Shown here piece by piece: positions 1 to 7,630 of a stretch of 64,000 nucleotides of DNA. How positions within the stretch are numbered: the stretch's first letter is position 1; each line of letters starts with the position of its first letter. The stretch is from Hyphomonadaceae bacterium UBA7672 (GTDB lineage Bacteria > Pseudomonadota > Alphaproteobacteria > Caulobacterales > Hyphomonadaceae): NCBI GenBank assembly GCA_002483135.1, contig DLHI01000007.1, positions 310,001 to 374,000 on the forward strand, in the 5' to 3' direction. A model generated the notes under the pieces. It saw only the letters and a list, made by a program, of their open reading frames with translations, searched no databases and was not told where the DNA came from. A program made the translations under genes and the position numbers.

Positions 1-140
1 CCGCCCTGGGTAGCGTTGTAAGCTATTCGTCTGAACCGTCGCTGAACTCCTGCTGGTGAATCCCGAGCAATTGCGTGGCGGGATTGTGTCAGGGGACGAA
101 AGCGACGTGAAATTTGCGTAGCCTAGGAATGGGAACCGCG

Positions 141-1472
141 TCAGATGCGTTCAAGCCGCGCGATAAAAAACACATCACACTGTGTCTGCGGCGCATCTGC
201 CGTAGAGGCGGCCGGCGCAGTGAGCAGGTCGCCCTCGGGCGTTAACGAATGGTCAAACCCCGGCGCCTCTCCCGCAGCGAACGGGAGACGTTTCCAGGCG
301 CCCCCGGCGATGGCGGCTTCGACGACATCGCGGCCTTCCTCGGGCGATGGGGTGCATACGGAGTAAACCAGCGTCCCGCCCCGCCTCAGCATTTCAGCGG
401 CGGCATCGACCAGCGCCCGCTGGACTGTTGGGTAGCGCGCAAAGTCCTTGGGATCGCGGCGCCAGACACCCTCAGGATGGCGGCGAATGACCCCAAGCGC
501 CGAGCAAGGCGCATCCAGCAACACGGCATCGAGCAGCACCGGCGGTCGCCATGTGCGGGCGTCCGCCTGTACCAGCTCCATGGACAGCCCGGTGCGCGTA
601 GCATTCTCGCGCAGACGCTCGATCCGCTGGGCGGACATCTCGACTGCGGAAAGTCGCGCGCCGCGCGCAGCCAGCTGCATCGCCTTGCCACCCGGCGCTG
701 CGCAAAGGTCGGCGACCGCAAGGCCACGAACATCGCCCAGCAGCGTCACCGGCAGGCTTGCGGCCACGTCCTGCACCCACCATGCGCCCTCGGCATATCC
801 GGGCAGGTCAACCAGCCCCGCCCCGTCGCCAAGGCGTATCGTCCCGTTGGGCAGTAGCTCCCCACCCAGCTTTTCAGCCCAGCCAGACGCATCGTCCGCA
901 TCGCGAAGCGTGAGATCAATCGTCGGCTCTTCGAGCTGCAGCAGCGCCATGGCCTGGGCCCGGTCGACGCCGAGCGCAGATTTCAGTTTGGCCGCCAGCC
1001 AATCCGGCCAGACTGCTTCGGCAGGCGAGCCGTCGAACGCTTCCGCCTCGCGCGCCGCGCGGCGCAGCACTGCGTTGATCAGGCCGCCGCCACGGCGGGC
1101 AATATCCCAGTGGGCCGCAGCCTCGACAGTCGCAGACACTGCCGCGTGTTCGGCGACTTTCATCAGCCAGAGTTGGGCCGCGCCAACGCGCAACAGAGCC
1201 AGCACCGGCGGCTCGATGTCAGCCAGCGGCCGCTGCACCATGCCGCCAAGCGCCCAGTCGATGCGGCCCACGGCCCGCAGGGCGGCGCTCGCAATCGCTC
1301 GGGCAAAGCCGCGATCCGCTCCCGAAAGCGAGCGGAAAGCAGGGCTTGAGCCCATCGCTGTCTCAAGATCCTCGCCCCGGGCCATCGCGGCCCATACGAG
1401 CTGTGCGGCCGCAAGCCGGCTTTGCCAGCCGGCTGCTTCAGGTCTTGCCCGGTAGTTGGATGCGCGCGCCAT
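141..1472 (-). CDS. rsmB: 16S rRNA (cytosine-C5)-methyltransferase, RsmB/Sun family
   Basis: Predicted SAM-dependent m5C methyltransferase that modifies 16S rRNA (C967 in E. coli). The 443-residue length fits the family. Residues about 15-150 form the NusB-like RNA-binding domain. The C-terminal half is a Rossmann methyltransferase with the SAM loop DLCAAPGGKAMQ, the motif DAPCSALG and the catalytic Cys motif SVCTPSPEE. Both cysteines needed for m5C chemistry are present. It starts at an ATG and is the last gene of a leftward run; the 140 bp beyond its stop hold no gene that I can see. Confidence 0.93.
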   Translation of the reverse strand: MARASNYRARPEAAGWQSRLAAAQLVWAAMARGEDLETAMGSSPAFRSLSGADRGFARAIASAALRAVGRIDWALGGMVQRPLADIEPPVLALLRVGAAQLWLMKVAEHAAVSATVEAAAHWDIARRGGGLINAVLRRAAREAEAFDGSPAEAVWPDWLAAKLKSALGVDRAQAMALLQLEEPTIDLTLRDADDASGWAEKLGGELLPNGTIRLGDGAGLVDLPGYAEGAWWVQDVAASLPVTLLGDVRGLAVADLCAAPGGKAMQLAARGARLSAVEMSAQRIERLRENATRTGLSMELVQADARTWRPPVLLDAVLLDAPCSALGVIRRHPEGVWRRDPKDFARYPTVQRALVDAAAEMLRRGGTLVYSVCTPSPEEGRDVVEAAIAGGAWKRLPFAAGEAPGFDHSLTPEGDLLTAPAASTADAPQTQCDVFFIARLERI

Positions 1473-1513
1473 CGGACCGGTCCCTTAGAGGACCAGCCCG
1501 GTAACGGAAAGCA

Positions 1514-2164
1514 CTATTGACCGAACAGTTTCTGCAGCGCGCCCAGAAGACCCTCAAACCGGAGACCGGCGTCGGTCACAGCAAGGGCGTAGGCCGGACC
1601 CGTGTCGTGAGCGCGGGGCTGGTGGCGAACCGCGCCATCGAAGGCGGAGAAATCGCCCGGGCCATAGGTGGCATGACCATCAGAGAACTCGCCATGCACG
1701 CAAAGGGTCAACTCCTGACCCTTGTGGCTATGCCAGGGCACCGCCGTACCCGCCTCAAGGCGGATAATCTCGGCCTTGGCGCCGCCCGCAAATCCGAGAT
1801 CGAGGCGCTTGATCCCGGGGCCGGAATAGCTCCACCCGCGTTTGGCCTCGGCCGACTGGATGGCGTCGCGCAGGACGATCGGAAGGCCGGCAAGTTCGGG
1901 ATAAGCCATCGCCTTCGCGGCGGGCTTCTGCGCAGGCCCGCGATCAATGGCGGCAAGCGCCATCGCCAGTGCGTCCGGCTTCATCGTGGCGGGCGCTTCC
2001 GCTTCCAGCGCGGCTCCGGCGATCGCCTCGCCCTCCCATTCGGAAATGCCCCTCATCTCCATCAGGACATCGAGGAACAACCCAAGGCCAGGCTCCGCCC
2101 GTCCCGACGCCAGTGCGGCGCGGGTGGCATCGTCCATAAAAGGGGCAGTCGCTACCTTGATCAT
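1514..2164 (-). CDS. chrR: ChrR-like cupin anti-sigma factor
   Basis: Likely anti-sigma factor for the ECF sigma encoded just upstream. The C-terminal half is a ChrR-type cupin with the metal-binding pattern WHSHKGQE followed by HGEFSDGHATYGPGDF. In known ECF11/ChrR pairs the N-terminal domain holds the sigma factor through a zinc site built from His and Cys. Here the first 140 or so residues contain no Cys and no His, so that zinc site cannot form in the usual way. The domain may therefore be divergent or signal differently. Pairing with the sigma gene is seen in the sequence; anti-sigma function is inferred. Confidence 0.75.
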   Translation of the reverse strand: MIKVATAPFMDDATRAALASGRAEPGLGLFLDVLMEMRGISEWEGEAIAGAALEAEAPATMKPDALAMALAAIDRGPAQKPAAKAMAYPELAGLPIVLRDAIQSAEAKRGWSYSGPGIKRLDLGFAGGAKAEIIRLEAGTAVPWHSHKGQELTLCVHGEFSDGHATYGPGDFSAFDGAVRHQPRAHDTGPAYALAVTDAGLRFEGLLGALQKLFGQ

Positions 2165-2198
2165 CTCCGGCTCGGCTCTAGCTACTTTTGGTCCAAGC

Positions 2199-2229
2199 TA
2201 AGTTACGCACGCTCCGGCGAACCGGATCA
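2199..2229 (-). promoter_or_regulatory. Putative ECF-type promoter ahead of the chrR-like gene
   Basis: On the minus strand TGATCC (2229-2224) is followed after 18 bp by TAACTT (2205-2200). TGATCC is the -35 element I recall for RpoE/ECF11 promoters in Rhodobacter. It lies just after the sigma stop codon and about 35-65 bp before the chrR-like start, so it could drive the anti-sigma gene separately. No similar element was seen before the sigma gene. Confidence 0.35.
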
Positions 2230-2237
2230 GTCACCCT

Positions 2238-2849
2238 TCATTCATCTCCAAGCCGCGCCTTCATCTTCGCAAAAGCGAGACGAATACGCGACTTAACCGT
2301 GCCCAGCGGCAGGTCCAGCTTTCCCGCTATCTCGGAATGCGAAAGGCCCTCGTAGAAGGCGAGCCGCAGCAGATTGACCTGTTCTTCTGGCAGATCTTTC
2401 ATGGCGGCCCGCACCCGCGCCTCGGTTTCCATGCTCTCGACACGAGCATCGGGCGCCTCGACGCCGGAAGGCAGCAGCATCGTTTCCTCGGGATCCAGGT
2501 CGGGCCGCTTGGCCCTGCGGAAAACATCGATCCGGCGATTGCGCGCGACGCGGAATATCCACGTCGAGACCGAGGCCTGGTTGCGGTCGAACAGGGCGGC
2601 CTTGCGCCAGACCGTAACCATCACATCCTGCGCGATCTCCTCGGCCTGAGCGTTGTCGGCGCCAAGCCGCATCAGGTACGACTTCACGCGCGGGGCATAG
2701 TAGGCGAACAGCTCGGAGTAGGCAGCGCGATCCTGCCGCTCCGCCACCATGGCAAGCAGATCGGCGAAGCGCCGTCTTTCCGCCTCTCCCAGCATCTCGC
2801 CGGGCGGCCGGGGCGTGTTGCCTGAAGCCATCACGTCTTGTCGTATCAT
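2238..2849 (-). CDS. rpoE: ECF RNA polymerase sigma factor, RpoE/ECF11-like
   Basis: Extracytoplasmic-function sigma factor of 203 residues. Region 2 covers about residues 35-105 (YYAPRVKSYLMRLGAD, EEIAQDVMVTVWRKA, VSTWIFRVARNRRID). Region 4 covers about 145-200 and contains the helix-turn-helix GLSHSEIAGKLDLPLGTVKSR. The paired ChrR-like gene lies 73 bp downstream on the same strand. In relatives such pairs respond to singlet oxygen or related oxidative stress. An internal ATG at 2831 (seventh codon) is an alternative start. Confidence 0.9.
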   Translation of the reverse strand: MIRQDVMASGNTPRPPGEMLGEAERRRFADLLAMVAERQDRAAYSELFAYYAPRVKSYLMRLGADNAQAEEIAQDVMVTVWRKAALFDRNQASVSTWIFRVARNRRIDVFRRAKRPDLDPEETMLLPSGVEAPDARVESMETEARVRAAMKDLPEEQVNLLRLAFYEGLSHSEIAGKLDLPLGTVKSRIRLAFAKMKARLGDE

Positions 2850-2919
2850 TCTGCTGCGCGCCCGCGCAGGCCTGCGCGGCGAGAACTTTTATGCACGGCG
2901 CGGGCGTTCGGTGAAGCCT

Positions 2920-3438
2920 TCACCCCTGCTCTTCTATGCCGCCGAAGGTCGCGCCATCACCTTCTTCGTCGACAATGACCACGAGCGGGTTGTGGGGATC
3001 GGCATGTTCGGCGCCCTGCTGGTCGGGGCCGAAGAGATCGAGCTGATTGGGATCCGGCGAGCGTTTGCGCTTCTTCTGAGCCGCGCCGCGCTTCTTGAAG
3101 TAGAGATCGTCGGTGTGGTCTTCAGCGGGGTCCACCGGTTCCGGCTTAGGCTTGCCCTTGCGCGTCTTCGCCTTCACCGCGGCTTCGGGCTTCCAGTAGG
3201 TTACGGCGATGACCGGCCGTCCCTTGGCGTCTTCATAAAGCTGCACAAAGCCACGCGAGATTCCCGCCTCGGCCTTCCCCTGGACAAGCTCACGCTCGGC
3301 GGGCTGTGGCCGAAGCCAGTCCGACACCAGGGTCACGGGCGCCTTCGCCACTTCGCGCGCCTCCGCGATCGTGCGGGCGCCGCGCTCTGAATCGAGCGCT
3401 TCTCGGGCATTGGCGGCAATGGGATAGTGAAGCGGCAT
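2920..3438 (-). CDS. Uncharacterised protein with a beta-clamp-type motif, co-transcribed with mmcB
   Basis: A 172-residue protein that I cannot place in a named family. It has a compact N-terminal half (to about residue 85), a Lys/Pro-rich linker (88-103), a basic stretch (120-127) and the sequence NQLDLFG at 131-137. QLDLF matches the pentapeptide QL[SD]LF that binds the DNA polymerase III sliding clamp. The gene starts 14 bp after mmcB on the same strand, so it probably shares the LexA-controlled promoter. A role in replication repair is inferred from motif and context only. Confidence 0.7.
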   Translation of the reverse strand: MPLHYPIAANAREALDSERGARTIAEAREVAKAPVTLVSDWLRPQPAERELVQGKAEAGISRGFVQLYEDAKGRPVIAVTYWKPEAAVKAKTRKGKPKPEPVDPAEDHTDDLYFKKRGAAQKKRKRSPDPNQLDLFGPDQQGAEHADPHNPLVVIVDEEGDGATFGGIEEQG

Positions 3439-3452
3439 GAGGCTTGAGCGTG

Positions 3453-3944
3453 TCAGTCGATGGCAGGTTCAGGGGAAGACGCGGCAGGATTGCCCACACG
3501 CATGAGCCGTGCCGCGGCCAGGCGCGCAAAGGACAACGTCACCGCCTTGCGCCGCGCGGCGTTGAGCGGGACGGGCGAACACTCGCGCAGGATAGCGCCG
3601 CCAAAGCCGTCGCAGACGAGAAGGCCTGCCTCGCCGGGAATGTGATCCTGTGGAAATTCGCAGTCGACGGCGAAATAGAAGCGGTCGCAGTAGGGCGCAT
3701 ACTCTGGCCATTTCTGGTCGGTGCGAAAATCCTGCAGGCAGGATTTCACCTCGATGATCACGATCTCTCCCTTTGCGCCCACCGCCATCACGTCGGCGCG
3801 ACGACCATTGGCAAGCGTCACTTCCGTGAGCGAGGCCAGCCCCACCTCCGCGAACATCCGCTGCACACCGCGCACGATCTCTGCGGCCCGCCCGTTGGGG
3901 ACAGGATCGCCAAACGTGTTCGCAACGAGAGCAACGGTCGACAT
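3453..3944 (-). CDS. mmcB: MmcB family DNA repair protein
   Basis: A 163-residue protein matching MmcB of Caulobacter, an SOS-induced protein linked to mitomycin C resistance. The sequence TLANGRRADVMAV followed by GEIVIIEVKSC resembles the D-x(n)-E-x-K core of restriction-like nucleases; family members are grouped with that fold. A LexA box lies 10-25 bp upstream of the ATG over the likely transcription start. The clamp-motif gene follows 14 bp downstream. Nuclease activity has not been shown here. Confidence 0.88.
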   Translation of the reverse strand: MSTVALVANTFGDPVPNGRAAEIVRGVQRMFAEVGLASLTEVTLANGRRADVMAVGAKGEIVIIEVKSCLQDFRTDQKWPEYAPYCDRFYFAVDCEFPQDHIPGEAGLLVCDGFGGAILRECSPVPLNAARRKAVTLSFARLAAARLMRVGNPAASSPEPAID

Positions 3945-3954
3945 CGGCGCGCGA

Positions 3955-3969
3955 GTTCCTGTTAGGTTC
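3955..3969 (-). promoter_or_regulatory. LexA (SOS) box, GTTC-N7-GTTC
   Basis: GTTC at 3955-3958 and GTTC at 3966-3969 are separated by exactly 7 bp, the direct-repeat operator of alphaproteobacterial LexA. It lies immediately before mmcB and overlaps the predicted start of transcription, a normal place for repression. Confidence 0.85.
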
Positions 3970-3971
3970 TC

Positions 3972-4000
3972 ACTATCGCGCAGGACGCCCGCAGAGGCAA
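3972..4000 (-). promoter_or_regulatory. Predicted sigma-70-type promoter of mmcB
   Basis: On the minus strand TTGCCT (4000-3995) and GATAGT (3977-3972) are separated by 17 bp. The LexA box begins 3 bp downstream of the -10, so LexA bound there would block initiation. Confidence 0.5.
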
Positions 4001-4001
4001 A

Positions 4002-4823
4002 TCAGTTCGTGAAGGCCTTCTTGAACATGCCTTCCGGCAGGCTCGGGCCGCGGCTGGGATGGATCAGGAAGTAATCCTTCCAGCGGCGCTTGGGATCGAT
4101 CTGCGTCGATTCGAACATGTGCGAGTTGTCGTCGTTGAGCTGCCACATGCGATAGCCAAGGCCGAGGAAGTAATCACGCACCTCTTCGCCCGACGATCCG
4201 AAATTGCGTTGCAGCGAGAACGGGTGAATCTCGATCAGCAGGCTCGGCAGGTCGCGTTCGATCGTCTTCTTGCCGCCCTCGATGAAGCGGATCTCGGCGC
4301 CTTCGACATCGCAGCGGATGAAATCGACGCGCGGCAGTTTCTCTTTCGCCATCAGGCCATCAAGCGACACCACTTCCGTCGGCTGGTCGATGAACTCCGT
4401 GCGGTTGCCGGTTGCGAGCACTTCGTCCGAGGCTGAACCGCCGCGATCCGTCACAACGCCATAGGCGCGGCCAATGTGTCCCGACGTCTTCTTCGGCACC
4501 GACAGGATCATCGTGCCTTCCGCCGATCCGATGGCGGCATTGTGGGGGATGACGTTCTTCAGTTTGTGCCAACGAAGCAGTCGCGTCATGATCTTGTAGG
4601 AATAGTTCGACGGCTCGTAGACGTGGACAATGCCCTCGGGCCCGATGTGCTGCGACATCAGATAAGAGTGGCGGCCGTCTGATCCGCCGAAATGCAGGCA
4701 GATATCGCCCTTCTTCACCACTTCCTTCATGTAGGGGGCTTCGGGCTCCCATTTCCGGTCCTGCTTGTTGCGCTGGTAGATGCGCATGGTGGTGGTCAGG
4801 TTGCGCAGGCCTTCGAAGGACAT
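4002..4823 (-). CDS. FkbM family methyltransferase
   Basis: SAM-dependent methyltransferase of the FkbM type, usually acting on hydroxyl groups of sugars or secondary metabolites. The SAM-binding part is seen as CLHFGGSDGRHSYLMSQ, VHVYEP and a later FIRCDVEGAE, which is typical of FkbM. The ATG at 4823 gives 273 residues; a TTG at 4895 would add 24 residues with no clear ribosome site. The substrate is unknown, and the neighbouring genes are not a glycan cluster. Confidence 0.8.
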   Translation of the reverse strand: MSFEGLRNLTTTMRIYQRNKQDRKWEPEAPYMKEVVKKGDICLHFGGSDGRHSYLMSQHIGPEGIVHVYEPSNYSYKIMTRLLRWHKLKNVIPHNAAIGSAEGTMILSVPKKTSGHIGRAYGVVTDRGGSASDEVLATGNRTEFIDQPTEVVSLDGLMAKEKLPRVDFIRCDVEGAEIRFIEGGKKTIERDLPSLLIEIHPFSLQRNFGSSGEEVRDYFLGLGYRMWQLNDDNSHMFESTQIDPKRRWKDYFLIHPSRGPSLPEGMFKKAFTN

Positions 4824-4947
4824 GGACACGGGGGCGAAACTCCAGATGCAGGTGGGCGCTAGAAAGCGCTTCGCGCGCGAAAAGGGAAGCCCCAAGCCTG
4901 CATTCGCGTGGGCGCCGGCTGTTCCGTCGCGGTCAAAGGCGCATTAA

Positions 4948-5379
4948 ATGAATGACATGAGCACTTCCGAGACGACCCGCGCGCCATGGGGCCTTGCTCC
5001 TTCCCTCGACGACATCGCCCGCATCGCTGCCGACGCGCTCGAAACCCTCGAGGAGCCATTCCGGACCCACGCCCGGGCCGTAGTCATCAAGGTCCAGGAC
5101 TTTGCAGACGACGAGACTCTGAAATCGCTCGCAATCGAGAGCCCCTACGAACTTTCAGGCTTGTATTCTGGCGTGGCGATGACGCTGGAGACCCCCTCCT
5201 CCCCGAGTCACATGCCGCCCATGGTCTGGCTCTATCGGCTCGCCATCCTTGATGAGTGGGCCGCCACCGGCGACGTCACGCTTGAGGAACTTGTCGCCCA
5301 TGTCGTGATCCGCGAACTGGGCCACCATTTCGGATGGTCGGATGAGGAGATCGACGCGATCAACAACGGCGGGGATTGA
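4948..5379 (+). CDS. Zincin-like metallopeptidase family protein lacking the first zinc histidine
   Basis: A 143-residue member of the small bacterial metallopeptidase family with an HExxH motif (minigluzincin type). The family motif falls at residues 122-129, but here it reads RELGHHFG: CGC (Arg) stands where the first His of HExxH should be. The rest (E123, H126, Gly129, then SDEE) is intact, and the gene has no frameshift. The protein is probably not a standard zinc protease. It runs tail to tail with the Coq4-like gene, with 3 bp between stops. Confidence 0.75.
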   Translation: MNDMSTSETTRAPWGLAPSLDDIARIAADALETLEEPFRTHARAVVIKVQDFADDETLKSLAIESPYELSGLYSGVAMTLETPSSPSHMPPMVWLYRLAILDEWAATGDVTLEELVAHVVIRELGHHFGWSDEEIDAINNGGD

Positions 5380-5382
5380 GCC

Positions 5383-6333
5383 TCACGCCATCCCGGCCCG
5401 TTCGAGCTGCTCGACCAGATCGGGCGGCACTGGCGAGACATAGGCCGACACTCCGAGCCTCTGGCGCACCGTATCCGTGGGCTCGTTCCACACATCGGCC
5501 CAGTCGACGCCCAGCAATTGCGGCGTGCCGCGGCCGTGGCGCCAAGCGCCCATCGTGATCTCCATCAGCAGCGCGAAACCTTCGGGCCGCCGGATTGCCG
5601 CCTTCGCGATGATGAAGGCGAGGAACTGCGCCGAGTAATTGTGCCCGAACTGCGAGAGCTGGAACGCGGATATCCCGACCTCGTGCAACGCCGTCGTGTG
5701 ATATCCGCCGATGATGTGCCAGAGATCATGGCACTGCAGAATACGTACGTTGAGATAGTCGAGCGGAGGCGGCAAGTTCGCGAGACCCAGCGCATCGCGG
5801 TCCAGCACTTCGAGATCGAAATTGTTGTCGATGATCTGGCGATGGAATTCGTTGCCGAGCGATCCATCCGGACATGCTGCAAGCTGGTCCATCGTGAAGC
5901 GTTCCGGCCAGCCCTGCGCGACTGCGGCCGGCACGCCCGGATAGGCGAGGCTCGCCTTTCCCGCGCGCGCCTTGAAGTCTTGGTCAACATGTTCGCCAAG
6001 CGCCGCTGTGCGCAGCGTGAACGTGCCCGCGTCGGTCTTCACCATGTCATCGATAAAGTCCCAGAAGGGCTGCCACAGCGCAGGCGAAGCAGCGCCTGTC
6101 CCGCGCGTTAGATCAACCTGTGGCGCGTCATCGCCAAACCATCCGGCGGCGGCTGCGTCGTAGACGTCGATGATAAGCGCAGGCTCGACCCATCCGGCCC
6201 GGGTAAGCAGCGCCGCAAGGTCGGCGGCCGCCTGCATATCGCCCTGCTTTGCGGCACGCGCGAGCGCGGCGGGATCGCCTCTGCCCGACTGCACAATGGA
6301 CTCGAAGCGTTGTGTGACGGCGATCTCGGGCAT
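5383..6333 (-). CDS. Coq4-family ubiquinone biosynthesis protein
   Basis: A 316-residue protein with the COQ4 signature HDxxH-x11-E, here HDLWH followed by 11 residues and Glu. In eukaryotes Coq4 organises the ubiquinone synthesis complex and takes part in ring modification; alphaproteobacterial homologues are common. The N-terminal third is longer than in yeast Coq4. The ATG at 6333 is chosen because GGAG lies 6 bp upstream; a GTG at 6393 would add 20 residues. The start of the sirtuin transcript lies further upstream on the same strand. Confidence 0.82.
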   Translation of the reverse strand: MPEIAVTQRFESIVQSGRGDPAALARAAKQGDMQAAADLAALLTRAGWVEPALIIDVYDAAAAGWFGDDAPQVDLTRGTGAASPALWQPFWDFIDDMVKTDAGTFTLRTAALGEHVDQDFKARAGKASLAYPGVPAAVAQGWPERFTMDQLAACPDGSLGNEFHRQIIDNNFDLEVLDRDALGLANLPPPLDYLNVRILQCHDLWHIIGGYHTTALHEVGISAFQLSQFGHNYSAQFLAFIIAKAAIRRPEGFALLMEITMGAWRHGRGTPQLLGVDWADVWNEPTDTVRQRLGVSAYVSPVPPDLVEQLERAGMA

Positions 6334-6411
6334 GGCGTTCTCCAGGGCCGGATGCCGAACGGTAGGCGCGCCCGCAGCCTGGCTCAAGTTCACGCTAGGG
6401 CAGAGACGGGG

Positions 6412-7131
6412 TTAGCCTGCCAGACTGGCGATCAAGTCATCCACCCACTGCGACACCACTTGCGAAGCCGGGCCGTAGCGCCCCTCCCTGAAACCACGCG
6501 CATTTGCGGAAGGTTCAAGGTTGAGCTCGACCGTATGTGCGCCCGCCATATCGGCCTCCCTCACGAAGCCGGCGGCCGGATAAACTTCACCGGACGTTCC
6601 GATCGAGACGAACAGGTCGCACGCCGCCAGACGCTCATAGATCGCATCCATCCCGTAGGGCATTTCCCCGAACCACACGACGTCCGGCCGCAACATGCCA
6701 ACCCGTCCGCAGCGCCAGCATTCGCTCGCCATGTGGAGATCGTCCTTCCACGCGCCCACAGCGCCGCATGAAACGCATCTCACGCGCGTAAGCTCGCCAT
6801 GCATGTGGAGAAGATTTTTCGAGCCCGCCTTTTCGTGGAGGTTGTCCACGTTCTGCGTCACGAGCAGCAGGTCGCCGCCAGCGGCGGAGACAGCTTTCTC
6901 CAGCCGGGCGAGCGCGTGATGGGCGGGATTTGGCGCAGCATCAAGAAGCGCCCGCCGACGCGCATTGTAAAAATCATGCACCAGCACGGGATTGCGGGCG
7001 AAGCCTTCGGGTGTGGCGACGTCCTCGATGTCGTACTTTGTCCAGATACCGTTCTTGTCCCGGAACGTTCCCATCCCGCTCTCGGCGGAAACGCCGGCGC
7101 CAGTCAGGACCACGATGCGCCAGTAATTCAT
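6412..7131 (-). CDS. cobB: Sir2-family NAD-dependent protein deacylase, CobB-like
   Basis: NAD-dependent lysine deacylase of 239 residues. It shows GAGVSAESGMGTFR at the NAD site, TQNVDNLH, the catalytic HMHGEL, two zinc pairs (CVSC and CWRC) and GTSGEVYPA. The stretch DFYNARRR contains the Tyr-x-x-Arg pair that marks class III sirtuins such as SIRT5 and CobB, which remove succinyl as well as acetyl groups. It is co-directional with the Coq4-like gene, ending 78 bp before that start. Confidence 0.92.
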   Translation of the reverse strand: MNYWRIVVLTGAGVSAESGMGTFRDKNGIWTKYDIEDVATPEGFARNPVLVHDFYNARRRALLDAAPNPAHHALARLEKAVSAAGGDLLLVTQNVDNLHEKAGSKNLLHMHGELTRVRCVSCGAVGAWKDDLHMASECWRCGRVGMLRPDVVWFGEMPYGMDAIYERLAACDLFVSIGTSGEVYPAAGFVREADMAGAHTVELNLEPSANARGFREGRYGPASQVVSQWVDDLIASLAG

Positions 7132-7234
7132 GGAGTCTTGCAGGACTGAAGGTTGCCCAACCGGAAGGCTGCGGGCATTTCATACCACAATAGGGCTGTC
7201 TTGTTGTTGCTTTTGCAACGAGCAGTGCGGGGAA

Positions 7235-7366
7235 TCAGTCCGCTTGGGCGGTCGCCTCAGGCGCCTCAGGAAGATCGACAAACAGAGAACGCTCACCCTG
7301 CGCCATCATTGCGGCGCTGGCGGCAAAGGCCAGTCCGACAAGCAGGACTGCCAGGAACCTCGACAT
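7235..7366 (-). CDS. Small secreted peptide, 43 residues
   Basis: A short reading frame starting ATG at 7366, with GGAAAG just before it. It encodes a signal-peptide-like start (MSRFLAVLLVGLAFAASAA) followed by a short acidic tail ending EAPEATAQAD. It lies in the 500 bp gap between the sirtuin and the S8 protease genes and is divergent from the protease. Function is unknown. It could be chance, but the charge pattern of a signal peptide and the ribosome site favour a real gene. Confidence 0.45.
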   Translation of the reverse strand: MSRFLAVLLVGLAFAASAAMMAQGERSLFVDLPEAPEATAQAD

Positions 7367-7630
7367 GAACTTTCCATTTGTGTCGCTGGTCATGACCATC
7401 GTCCTGCATCACCTGTGCCGGGATCTGCACCCGGGCATTCGGCTGATGAACGAATGAAGACAGCGCTGGTTTCACGGATATCAGGCGTCTGCTGGGCGGT
7501 TTCAGGGCACGCCGGGGCGTGCGGCCACATTTGTTTCAGATGCGGACGCCGGGCGCCTTTTTGCATTCCGCATCGCGCACCGGGCATGGTAAACAGCGCC
7601 AACAGCAACAAGAAGCGTGGGTGAGGCGGG

